Shown here: positions 11,378-25,971 of the stretch, in pieces
Position numbering within the stretch: position 1 is the stretch's first letter
How the letters are laid out: each line of letters opens with the position of its first letter
Assembly (NCBI RefSeq): GCF_964355755.1
Contig: NC_092679.1
Location: 5,394,001-5,458,000 of the forward strand
Source of the DNA: Antedon mediterranea
Lineage: Eukaryota > Echinodermata > Crinoidea > Comatulida > Antedonidae
DNA length: 64,000 bases
Reading direction: 5' to 3'
Translations under genes and position numbers: made by a program
The notes under the pieces: generated by a model
What the model was told of the DNA's origin: nothing
Seen by the model: only the letters and a program-made list of their open reading frames with translations
Database searches by the model: none

Positions 11378-13232
11378 ATGAGTGATTCAAATGACGTCAC
11401 AGGTGATACCGGTACGTAGAATCGGTATTACATAATTATAATAAATAGGCCTAATACTCAGAAATTATTCCCCCATGGTTTATATTATACCGATATAAAC
11501 ACATACCTGTATATCGGATTCAGAGTCTATCCTTATTATGTTAACATTATCTTTATATCATGTTAACATTATCTTTATATCATGTTGTTTTTGTTCTAGG
11601 TAATAATGGTGAAGATAGTAACACAATTATTGCCATCGTTGGCGCATGCTCAGCCGTCTTCCTTCTCATTCTTATTACTGCTATCATAGCGTTGACTTAT
11701 TATGTATGCCGAAAAAAGTGAGTATATTTATGAGCAAAAAATTGTTTTAGTAAAAAATAGGGAAGTTAGGAATATCCGATTGTATAGAAAAAATAAGACT
11801 CTCAATTAATACAAAATAAATAAAAACATGAAATGGCAAACAACTGAGATAAATGAAAAAGGTTGGTGAAAAGGGGATTACGCGTTGTTTTCATAAAAGC
11901 TAAAAGACTTATAGCCTATAATACTTTACAACATTTTAGATCGATGTTTTTTCTTGTTTCTTTATTTTATTGTTGTTGTCAGCCTACATTTGTACATATT
12001 ATTCCATTGAATTTCACAGACGAGAGTTGGATGGGATGGAATCCAAGCTTGGTAATCTAAATGATGTTGATCGAATTATGTGGGCTGAGATGGGTCGTAA
12101 GGACGATACAGTAACAGACAACCCAGCCTACGGAAAGGAGGATGTAGAAGATTTTGCTCCCCTTGATGTGGTACGAAATTACTCTTCTAAAAATAATGCA
12201 ACGATGTAGTGCCAGTATGGTACCATCAAAGGCCTTTAATGCTTGATAGTCGTAACTGTTATCTGATGTTTCTGATTCATTATGGAGAATTGATTATACC
12301 GAAGGCCTACACATCAACATATAGACATTTATTAAAAACGATTCGCCGATTGAAATTTTTAAAAAGGATTTCCATTTTCAAAACAACAGACAACAGAAGC
12401 ATTGTCATTAGCAAAACGTGATCGAAATGTGTATCTGGTTTAATTATGAATAGTTTGACATTGAGGATCATTCTTTTGAATCGAATACAAAGGCAGAATC
12501 AATAAAATCTTATCTGTCTATCGATCTAAAACTTACGGTGATGATCTGTGTGGTTTTACATATCGATTGAAAATTTACAGTGTGTTCAAATCAAGTATAG
12601 GCCTACTGGTTTTCGTTCTTTTTCTTGGGACTTCTGTGTCATCCTTTTGAACTATTTACCCGTCTCTATCCGTCGAGAAATGGCAATACTTATTTTTAAA
12701 ACTCGCCCCTTTTAACTAATACTTAATTTTCTTGGTTCTTTTTGCTTAATGCGCAATATAAGTCTGAATTATTGATTTATCACATTTTTTTTTACTACAG
12801 ACAGCAATAGAAAAAGAATTTGATGACGAATATGAAAGTGAAATCGAAGAAGTTGATAAGAAGCCAGATGGTGAAGAACAACCGAAATCAAGTAAATTGT
12901 CAATTCTCGACACAAAAACATGGTCCGGAATGCCGGGACAAAAAAGGAAAAAAGCAGCGAGAAAACAGGTCGCAAGAACCATATCTAGAATTGAAAACGA
13001 CCCTAAAATAAAACAAGAGTATGAGAGAGAGTTTGAAGAACATTACAAAACAGATGGCGATTTTGATTATCGATTATTTAATTTAAACTCTGGTCCAAAC
13101 CAACGTACTGTAAACATGTATGAAGATGGTCAGTTACAGCTAGATGAGGAGGATGAGACGTTACCACCGAAGCATATACCGAGTGCCGGCAACAGACTGC
13201 TATGGCAGAAGAAACGGTTTAAAGATATGTAA
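11378..13232 (+). CDS. Unrecognised single-pass membrane protein, 244 residues
   Basis: Coding exons: 11378-11411, 11600-11717, 12020-12170, 12801-13232. Phases close exactly (735 bases, stop TAA). The start is the first ATG in the exon opening at 11366. The short N-terminal part (MSDSNDVTGDTGNNGEDSNT) is acidic and has no signal peptide. It is followed by one strong membrane segment (IIAIVGACSAVFLLILITAIIALTYYV in substance) and a basic CRKK stop-transfer, so the N-terminus is probably outside and about 190 residues are cytoplasmic. The cytoplasmic part has NPAYG and APLD motifs, an acidic stretch (EFDDEYESEIEEVD), a basic stretch (GQKRKKAARKQ) and a C-terminus ending KKRFKDM. I do not recognise the family. 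NPAY resembles an NPxY adaptor-binding motif, which is inference. An upstream noncoding exon is likely. Confidence 0.7.
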
Positions 13233-13378
13233 TGCGCCTACAATCTAAGCATTCTCTGATTTCTTTTTCACCCCACAAAAAGAAAAGCTCTACTATTTTA
13301 ATAAAGGCAACAGTACCCAGATACCTTTCATACTTGTGCATGCGCGGAAACATAAGTAGTAACTCCAACTGGGACACA

Positions 13379-13634
13379 TTAAAGATGTATTGTCCTCCAA
13401 AAACATGAAAAATGAAGATTAATTAAGTTAGACTTTGAATAGGGCTTCCGCAGAAAAAAAACCATAAAAAATATTTTCACTTCAACTAAAAATCCATTGC
13501 CTGGCAGCCAATTTGACTATTTTTGGCTTTAAATGCATTTTTTTCAGGTGAATAATTTTTGTGACATTAAAATTGCATATTCAACAGAAATATTTTCAAT
13601 AATTATTTTTTAAGGGGGACAATACATCTTTAAG
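13379..13634 (+). mobile_element. MITE with TTAAAGATGTATTGTCC termini, copy 1
   Basis: The element begins TTAAAGATGTATTGTCC and ends with its inverse (GGGGGACAATACATCTTTAA). Internally it has a GGCAGCCAATTTGAC block shared in inverted orientation with the element at 14619 and a GAAGATTAAT block shared with the one at 61650. It has no coding capacity and fits a nonautonomous DNA transposon. Confidence 0.7.
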
Positions 13635-14023
13635 GATAGGTAATACAAGTTTAGACTTTATTAGTTTAGTTCTCTCGACTGTTTTCTCGTGTTGCAAATC
13701 TTGATATCAAAATATTGCGTCATGTTCTTCAAAACGTCAACATGTGCTGTAAACTTATTTGTGCAAATTATTAATTAGATTGAGAGGGAGATTGACACGT
13801 ACATTTACAAAGTCCAAAATTTAAAATTTAATATTCTCAAGATTCTTGAAAGTAATGGGACCATTATTTAAACATCCCTTTCAGTGATAACGGATGATTT
13901 ACATTATAAATGTTTTCCACTAGTAGAATCTATTCGCGATTAAATCAAATGCGTTGGATTATTACGCACATGCGTATTTGTATTCCACCTATCTTGTATA
14001 AGCACCAAAGTAAGCAGCCAATC

Positions 14024-14334
14024 CACTGTAAAAAATAGTGTTTAGATCTTAAACATCTATTTTGTACCTACTTCTTCCACACATTTAGCTTTAAACACGT
14101 AGGCCTACTGTGGCGGAAAAACTCCACGCATGAGCTCCCCATATTAAACACGTTTACCTAAACGTGTCTTTAATTGCTCCACATGTTTAACAATCAACAC
14201 GTCACTGATGTATTGAGTTAAATACAGACTGCATGTTTAGAATGTATTTAGAACCTAAACATGTTTAAGATTAAATGTGTGGAAAAATAAGTAAAAAATA
14301 CATCTTTAAGATCTAAACACTTTTTTTTACAGTG
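14024..14334. mobile_element. MITE with CACTGTAAAAAA termini and 5 bp target duplication
   Basis: The ends are CACTGTAAAAAATAGTGTTTAG at 14024 and the matching inverse finishing TTTTTTTTACAGTG at 14334. The inner sequences are also complementary (AGATCTTAAACA / TTTAAGATCT). The direct repeat CAATC lies at 14019-14023 and 14335-14339. The CAC-type end with a 5 bp duplication would fit a Transib- or Chapaev-like origin, but the superfamily is not settled from this alone. Confidence 0.65.
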
Positions 14335-14618
14335 CAATCAGAGCTCGAGAATTTTTGAGTATTATATTCTAGTCGAAAAAGGCTTACTCCTACTGTAAAT
14401 GGTAGTACTGTACAATTTTACACGACTCAAATTAATAAAGTTAAAAATCATCGGAATGAACACCACAATAGGAAACTGAATATTACCGTATTTACAGTGC
14501 AACGATAAATAATAACAAGAACATTTTTTTGCAATAGATTTTATTAACGGATTGCATTGTAGAAAATAAAATATGTGCAACAAGTACAGTTTATAGCAAT
14601 CATACCAACATTCAATTA

Positions 14619-14961
14619 TTAAAGATGTATTGTTCCCCTGAAAAAATAATCCTTAACAACATTTTTGTTGAATATGCCATTTTAATGTAACATAATAGTT
14701 ATCCATTTTGACCAAAAATTGGATCGAAAAAAATGTATTTACCTGAAAAAACTGTAATTTAAAGCAAAAAAATGGTCAAATTGGCTGCCAGTCATGGGTT
14801 TTTGGTTGAAATTAATGCATTTATTTTGTCATTTTATAATTGAAAACATTTTTTTTTTCTACTGAAATGATTAACTTTATTAAATCTACAAAATAACCTA
14901 TTCAAAGTCTGATTTAATTAATCTTCATTTTTCATGTTTTTTGGGGACAATACATCTTTAA
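14619..14961 (-). mobile_element. MITE with TTAAAGATGTATTGTCC termini, copy 2 (inverted)
   Basis: Same termini as the element at 13379, in reverse orientation: it starts TTAAAGATGTATTGTTCCCC and ends GGGGACAATACATCTTTAA. The shared internal blocks appear on the opposite strand. Confidence 0.68.
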
Positions 14962-15834
14962 TATAAAATTACATTATAAATGCAAAAAGTTTAGTTTATA
15001 GCAATCATACCCATCATTCAATTATTAATATAGAATTGCATTGTAAATAATATAATTATTATAATAATAATAATAAATAATCAAGCAATTGCACCTAGTT
15101 ATTGAATATGTACAACTAAACGATCGACGATACAATTTAAAGGTAAATAGAAATTTCATATTTTTGTTATATATTTTTCATAGTACAATTTTGTATTTGT
15201 ATATTTGCATACTTCTGAGATACATGGTAGCTATGTGTAATTACTTACATTAAAACATACTGTTTATATTTTATTTATCGTTTATCGTTTTTGTATCATT
15301 GAACAGTGCTTTACTTCCTATAAACAAACCCTATACAATTGGTATTGACAGACAGACAGACAGACATACCAAAATTGGACGCACATTGCCAATTGCTAGT
15401 GTTTAGATTGTAGCTCTTCGGAGGGGAATGTTCATAATTAAATTTTTCTAAATATTTTATAATTAAATAATTTTTCTCCATGATCGACATAATTAAAAAA
15501 TAAATCCTATATTTATATATACAGTACTTGAATTTCTTAATTAATGCATTTTAAATCAACGTTTTTAATCATGTTTAAAAATAATAATATAAAGCATACA
15601 ATTAAGGCAGCATTGGTTGTGAATAGAGCAGTTACAACGTGTTGTGATAGTGTATGTACATAACAACATATCATGGAATGACTGTTGTTCCAGCATATAA
15701 TACCGAGTATGAAACAACAACAAAATAATCTTTGAAAGTGGTGTATGTGAGGGCGTTTGTAACCGGAGTTGTCAGGCACCTTTTAACACTATCATAATCC
15801 TACCATTTCTATATACCTTGCCAACAACAACATC

Positions 15835-16122
15835 GGCAAGGGTTCGAGGCCGACTCGCTCCTAGTTCTGGTGGTGGAACAAGTCTTCTCGGATAGGTCCA
15901 GTGTACACAGTTATAACCTGTGTGTACTTTAAAGAAACCCAGTTCATTATTCGAAAAAGAGTAGGGGGTTACCCCGGTGAACTGGTTCACACAATAGCCC
16001 CTGTATCAGGGGGATTACCACCTATCTGATAGGACAGTGATTAATTCACTATTGGTAATCCTTGGCCACATTGCCTAAAGACATAAAATAAAAAAAAAAA
16101 TAAAAATAAAAATAAAAAAAAA
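15835..16122 (+). mobile_element. tRNA-derived SINE, 5'-truncated, with A-rich tail
   Basis: The sequence contains a B-box-like GGGTTCGAGGCC, then a body (TCTTCTCGGATAGGTCCAGTGTACAC) that recurs on the minus strand at 23284-23486. It ends in an AAAATAAAAATAAAA tail, the mark of a retroposed copy. The 5' tRNA part with the A box is missing here but present in the other copy. Confidence 0.65.
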
Positions 16123-16235
16123 AATATCAAAACCTGATTTCCTTACTATTAGTAATAATTCTTAAACAATCATATACTATTTGACAAATAAATTATCTAT
16201 CTATATTATATAAATATATATATAAATCACTTGCA

Positions 16236-16275
16236 CTGATGAAGGGCTAATGTTGCCCGAAAGCTCTGCTAACCT
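16236..16275 (+). ncRNA. Hammerhead-like motif (candidate, possible Penelope-like remnant)
   Basis: The order is CTGATGA at 16236-16242, then GGGC-loop-GCCC as a possible stem II, then GAAA at 16259-16262 and a short GC..GC helix. The core boxes are intact but an extra A lies before stem II and a convincing stem I was not found. No reverse transcriptase was seen nearby. Status as a ribozyme is inference. Confidence 0.3.
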
Positions 16276-16644
16276 TTCTGGCTGTTTACTTTATCGTTTT
16301 GATTTAGCTTTTCGCTTTTTTTTTTTTTGTATCTCCATTGAGATCCAGCCACTGATACCCACAGCATTGTCATTTTTTTCAGTTATTTGCCTTTGGATTT
16401 ATATTATATAAATTATATTTATATCTATAGAATTAGTACCTTATATGGAATGATTATTTACTACTGCATGATTGGCTAAAACACTAACCTCTTATAATTA
16501 TTGTCAAAGATATGAATCATACCTTAGACATTAGGCTCTTTGGTAAAATATACAAAACACGGCAACAACACTACAAACATTTAAAAATAACAATACTGTA
16601 AAATGTTTCATCAGTTCATGACCACTTAAATGATGCATTAAGAA

Positions 16645-16695
16645 GGTCATGATTAAGTAAAGTAGGTCATGATTAAGTAAAGTAGGTCATGATTA
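16645..16695. repeat. 20 bp tandem repeat
   Basis: The unit GGTCATGATTAAGTAAAGTA starts at 16645, 16665 and 16685 (about 2.5 copies, nearly identical). Confidence 0.8.
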
Positions 16696-16876
16696 TGTCG
16701 GTTATGATTATTTTTAAGTAATTCAAAATAAAACAAATAGGTGTACTATGGTATCAATGGGCCCAGTAAAAATCTGAAGAACATTTGTTGTTAGGTTAGG
16801 CTATATGCATTTTTTTAGAAGACACCTTCAAAACCAAACAAATTGTCCCCTTAGTAGTTGTTTTCCCCTGAATATT

Positions 16877-16961
16877 GGTGAGTGTTAAAATATTGGTTGG
16901 TGAGTGTTAAAATATGGGTTGGTGAGTGTTAAAATATGGGTTAGTGAGTGTTAAAATATAG
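16877..16961. repeat. 22 bp tandem repeat
   Basis: Units starting GGTGAGTGTTAAAATAT occur at 16877, 16899, 16921 and 16943 (about four copies with few mismatches). Confidence 0.8.
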
Positions 16962-17487
16962 TTTGCTCCTTATTCATTTCAAAGGAATAGGGGTGTCATT
17001 TCCCTTTGTTCATTTAACAGGAAAGTTTCCTCTGAATAGGGTGTCCAAAAGTATGTTTATACCAAAAGAAACTCAGATCAAGGTATATAGCAGTAATCAC
17101 ACACTATGTGTTTTCCTGAGTAGTTATAGTGAAGAATACAATACAAAAAACACAATAAATGTACTATGATGTGCATAGTCGGATTATATTCAAACATAGA
17201 AATAAAAAATAATTACAATGCAACGACGACTTGAGTTGGATTAAGTAAGGCACAATTTCTTCAGTATTTGATCAGTAACTCGCAAATAGAAGAATAATAG
17301 TTCTGGATTGAAGACGGCAAAAATAAAATTATTAGTTTAGTTACAGCACGTATAAAGCAAATATTTATATCAAAATGTATTAAATTGTACAAAATTTCAT
17401 CCATGATATTTATCATTACGACAAGATGGTTTTTTCCAGTCATATATTATTCTAGGTGAAAATAACTGCTCTTCTGAAGAGCTCTAT

Positions 17488-18007
17488 GTCAAAAAATACC
17501 GTATTTATTTCAAATAACCGCCCCGCTTTGAACAACCACCTCAAATAAGCGACATTATTTGGAATAAACTCCCCTCAAATAAACACTCAATATGGTGGCC
17601 TGAAAAAATAAGAAATGAGGATCTTCGGGTTAGGACTGGACAAGAGCCAGTGGAAAATGAGATTTGCAGAAGAAAATGGATTGGTCACCCACTAAGGAAA
17701 CCAAAACACAACATAACTAGGCATGGCCTAACATGAAATCCCCAAGGAAAACGAAATAGAGGACGCCCAAGGAACACATGGAGGAGGGAACTGGATAAGG
17801 AGGTGAAGGATGCTGGCTACAACTGGACAGAGGTGGAAGGAATTGCCCAGAACCGTGTGAGTTGGAGACGTGTAGTTGATGGCCTATGCACTGCTAGCTG
17901 TAACAAGGCTTAAGTAAGTAAATACATACACACCCTGGGGGGTTTATTTATTTCCTCAAATAAATGCCAATTTTTTTTACAAGACATTTCTATTCAAATA
18001 ATACGGT
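17488..18007. mobile_element. Nonautonomous inverted-repeat element, arms split by a LINE tail
   Basis: The left arm (ACCGTATTTATTTCAAATAA..., 17497 on) is roughly mirrored by the right arm ending ...TTCAAATAATACGGTAAT near 18007. Both arms have CTC-AAATAAA motifs. The intervening 17.6-17.9 kb is a LINE 3' end, so the LINE seems to have inserted into the older element. Confidence 0.5.
17608..17913 (+). mobile_element. LINE 3' coding end (RT C-terminal tail), degenerate
   Basis: The frame reads RRKWIGHPLRKPKHNITRHG, one in-frame stop (TGA), then GKRNRGRPRNTWRRELDKEVKDAGYNW ... NRVSWRRVVDGLC and a stop. This is the familiar C-terminal tail of non-LTR reverse transcriptase polyproteins (W-x-GH-x-LR ... 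GRP-TWRR). It is 5'-truncated and followed by a TAAGTAAGTAAATA tail. Confidence 0.75.
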
Positions 18008-18048
18008 AATTCAAAATATAATACATACCAAATCAACTTCTGTCATCT

Positions 18049-21777
<3,729 letters not shown>

Positions 21778-21899
21778 TTTATAACTGGTATTATTACTAT
21801 TTATTAGCTCAGATCTGTTCTCTGAAAAATCAAGGAGTTAAATATATATAATATTATACATTACAGTACAACATTTAACATTTGGTTTCAGAGATAAAT

Positions 21900-21977
21900 T
21901 ATTAATATAATGGTTAGGCCTATGCCTAGCCGCTACTACTAGCCTAGGCCTACTACTACTACTAGCCTATCTAGGCC

Positions 21978-22016
<39 letters not shown>

Positions 22017-22040
22017 GCTCGGCTAGCTAGGCCTCTAGAG
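21900..22040. repeat. TAG/CTA microsatellite with AGGCCTA words
   Basis: An uninterrupted TAG run spans about 21979-22015, flanked by CTA and AGGCCTA-rich sequence. The same word family recurs in both arms of the large palindrome (26.42-26.76 kb and 32.38-32.69 kb). Confidence 0.8.
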
Positions 22041-24884
22041 GCTATTTGTTAGCAGTCAGTTATACTTAGGCCTCATACACGTCACATTAGGCTAGGGTAG
22101 CCTAATATATTATAAAAAATACGTATACCTTTGTACTCTTTTTAGTGGTTAAACCGGATCATCTGGGTCTCACACCAAAATGTAGGCATATGTGTATAAT
22201 AATTGATAAAAGATTAGGCTATGCCTACACTATCTTTGTCAAGTGTTACTTTATCTTTTTAATAGGCCCCCGACTCTCTATCGCGCAACGCAATTCAAGA
22301 TAATCCTGTGAGCTACTACTAGATAAGACACTTTGGGTTAAAATTAAAGGGCGCCTCGCACGTCGAGTAAGTTATTATTATTTTTTAAATTAATTTTAGG
22401 TTCATAAATCATAAAACCATTCATTCATTAGAGAATGGTGATCCAGGGGCCGACGGATTAAAAAATTAAAATGACACTTTGCATGCTGTCTTTGAAAGTG
22501 AACATTCAACTTCAATGTTATTTGCCTACCCTTCCTTACGGGTCCTTCCCCTATGGTTGAAGATAAGGTGAGACGGATACGATGGACCGAAAATTTCACT
22601 CTTACTTTAAACATCATGGATAGGCCTACTAAAACAGTTCTTTTAGAGCTTTAAAAATATTGCTGGTTAAATTGTTTCAAGATATAATAAGAGGTAAACG
22701 ATAATAAATTCCAGCACCCCAAACACTTATTGGTTGCCGTAAAAGAATTTTTATTTAATTCATTTTTAGCTGCCAAGAAGAAAACTTACTAAAAATTGAG
22801 TAATCTACAAAATGCATTTAACGAACTAATAGGCCAGATGAAAAGTAGCTTTCTTTATTCGGGTTGGGTAAGCAAGACAAACTTCGTCAAGGGGGAACTA
22901 AATCTAGCTTTTCTCATTTTTTTTTTCGATCATAACTATATATATATTTAGGGGGATCTCGCCTGTGTAATTTGCATTTTTTTATGTCACACCGGGCCCT
23001 GTGTTCTGGATTTTTCTTTTACCTGTTTAATAATAATCTCACGGACAATTCAGTTCCAAACTAACAGGCTTTTGTGACAGCCATGAGGCATACAAATAAT
23101 TAATTTCATAGTATCGTTTATTTTGTTTATTTTTTTTTTATTCAACTTCTTACTAACTCTGTTAGTGAAGGATCTGGCTGGACAAACAGGTGGTAGGCCT
23201 AAACACCTCTAAAACGGTCAGGTTCCAGTGGCTGTGTGTGACAGGTGGTGTGTTTGTGTGGATTAGGGGTAAACCCCTACACGTCTCGAAAGAAGTACTA
23301 TAGGTTCTTTAAGGTGCACATGAGCTATGTGTACACTGGACCTACGGTTTTATATTATGTCCTTATCCGAGAAGACTCGCTCTACCACCAGAACCATGCA
23401 TGGAGCTAGTGAGCCGCATCGAACCCTTGCCGATGTTTAGGCCGTAATTACGGTTCCACTGCCTTAACCGCTCGGCCACTCACTCAACAGTGAAAAAAAT
23501 AAAAATAAAAATATTAATAAAAATATTTTTAGAGTACTTTTAAAAATAAAAATAAAAATATTAATAATAAAAATATTTTTTATAAAATTGCACTACTTTT
23601 TTTAAATCATATTTTATTATTTTTTTATTTTTCGGGCACAAACAAAGCCTGTGTTTTGTTGTAATAATTTAGTTTGTATACTAATGGCATAAATAGTGCA
23701 GGGATAGGATAATAATATAGCTCATAAGTTTGTGTGAAACTTATATTACAGTCACAAACTGTGTGATGATCGACTATTCTATTATATCGTAGTCAAGGTC
23801 ACATACATGGCTGCAGTCGCGTGCAAGTTAGTGTTTACCGACCAACTGACCGACCAACCGACCGTTAAAAAATTACAAGCACGAATGTGCGATACTCGGG
23901 AGTACAGAAAAATAAGCTGTAATGACGTCATAAGACGGGATGACGTCACATACACATCAAAATCAGCTACCAAATACGGCTATACGGTACCATCTTCGAT
24001 ACGTGATATGGCTGCATCCAAAAATTCGGCTCGATAGCTTTGAAGACATGTCCCTGTAGTATATTCATGCCAAATCCCAGCTCATACTAACAACGAATAA
24101 GGGAGGAGTAGTACTTTATAAATCGCACTTTTTACTCCAGATGGAGGAAATGGAAGAGGAGAATGAGAGAGTCCTAGACTCGGGTTGTACCCCCGAGTAA
24201 AAATGTATATCTTCTCAAACTAAACTGTGACGCTGTAAATCTTTTGTGCTTATTTATGATGCTTAGTCTGTTAATTTACATATAGGCTCTTCCAATGGAC
24301 TTCTATAACATTAATGGTTATTATGATAAAATGAGATCTAAATTTTAAATTAACGACAGAAAAAAACATTTAGCATGAAATTAAGAGTGTTGCCGCCCCC
24401 GGAATGGATTACCCGATTAATCCTGTCCCATTTCGCATTCTTATTTAAATTGTGGTATATATTTATTGTTCAAAAGAATCAAGCGATAGAGTAGTCTAAA
24501 CAATAGTATGTCAGTCTCGCCTTAGCCATAAGGATAATTTTACCGATTAGGAATTCTTTGATTATAATTGATTGAAGTTAAAGACTATAGAGACTAAAGA
24601 CGGTAGGGCATAGCAAACGTTACCTAGGTTGTACATTTCGTTTGGAAAAAGTCTGGTAAGTATGTTTGCATCGTTTCAAATCAATTGCAAAGAAGTACTA
24701 AGGCCTATTGACAGTTAATAACGAGTTTACCAATGACAAGCGGTAATCCTGACAAGCGACAGAGTTAGATTGGTCAACTCACTTGTGTTGTGCTATACGT
24801 CCTTTCCTTGTGGGACCCATGCCTTAGATTTTATATGATTTTAAAAATAGGGTATTTTCAAATGAAAGTTACAGTTGTTAGGAT
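22041..24884. other. Intergenic region, one SINE and AT-rich runs
   Basis: Apart from the SINE at 23284 and AAAATATTTTT-rich sequence at 23.48-23.63 kb, no gene or structured repeat was recognised. The promoter of the HHIP-like gene should lie in the first part of this interval, but no specific element could be assigned. Confidence 0.45.
23284..23486 (-). mobile_element. tRNA-Leu/Ser-derived SINE
   Basis: On the minus strand the head reads GAGTGGCCGAGCGGTTAAGGC, a good A box of tRNA-Leu/Ser type. The B-box-like GGGTTCGATGC comes next, then the body shared with 15835-16122 (GTCTTCTCGGATAAGGAC ... GTCCAGTGTACACATAG). This copy supplies the 5' tRNA part missing from the other. Confidence 0.7.
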
Positions 24885-25179
24885 CAGGTGCCGTTTTCGG
24901 CCACCTCGACTTATATGGACTATACCATTATTATGATAGGGGTGTGGTGTATTAGGTTTTATGTAGAGAAGGGTGTCTATTGAACGGGAAGACTATACAA
25001 TTGTTCTGTTATGAACATACAGTACAAACAACAAGGAACAATACAGAACATCAAAAACTAGCAAGCATATACTTTTTATAAGGCATGTTATTAGTAGGTA
25101 GTATACTGTGTTACGGAATGCCTTGTAACAATATTACTATATTAACTAGGCCTGGTAGGTATACTTACTTACTATATAA

Positions 25180-25600
25180 AAACTAAACTAAACACTACAG
25201 TATAATCAAAATTAAAACATATTAAATACTATGTTATGCCTATCTGAATATAAACACATTAAATTTTAGTACAATCGGATTCTAAATTAGAAAATCTTAA
25301 ATACAACTACAATACAATCGGAATTAAAACATGTTAAACTACAATGCAACTAAATACTACAGCAAAATCGAAATCAAAACATGTTAAACTTCAAAATAAA
25401 CTAAACTAAATAGTACAATCGGAATTAAAACATCCTAAATACTACAATACAATCGAAATTAAAACATGTTAAACTACAAAATAACTAAACTAAATATCAC
25501 AATCGGAATTAAAAAATCTTAAATACTACAGTACTTTCGATATTAAAATATCCTAAATAATACATACATTACAATCGGTTAAATTTCCTACACTCTATAA
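25180..25600. repeat. Degenerate tandem array
   Basis: Repeated phrases ACAATCGGAATTAAAACAT, GTTAAACTACAAAATAACTA and AACTAAATACTACA recur at roughly 45-70 bp spacing. Copies differ by small changes and the unit length drifts. It lies between the left terminal repeat and the left palindrome arm. Confidence 0.65.
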
Positions 25601-25971
25601 TGTTGTGAAATATGTAAAAGAATGTTGGCAAATGGATTCTAATCGGCCCAATCCTATCGGTAGATTAATCGTATTTTTTATTTACAAGGGATAAATCCCA
25701 ACAACATGGGTTTGCACCCAAGAACCTGACATCGGACGAGCATAATTGAAGATTCATTGACATAATTATATGTTTCTTGTTTTACTGATCACCTGATACA
25801 TTTACATTTAATGTTAAATGTAAATAAATGAAACGAATGTAGACACAGAAACAAAATGGTAACAGATTCATTAACGTAAAATTACCGTAAAATTAACGTA
25901 ATTATATGTATTTTTGTTTACGACGACTCGGCTATAGTTGGACTTATAACAACGATTATTCTATGTACCTT

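Larger units (their letters stand above)
13233..18048. other. Intergenic region made largely of dispersed repeats
   Basis: Between the two genes there are several small terminal-inverted-repeat elements, a SINE, two short tandem arrays and a LINE tail, annotated separately. The stretches between them (about 15.0-15.8 kb and 16.4-17.5 kb) are AT-rich, with a short GACA run near 15350. No gene was recognised. Confidence 0.5.
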
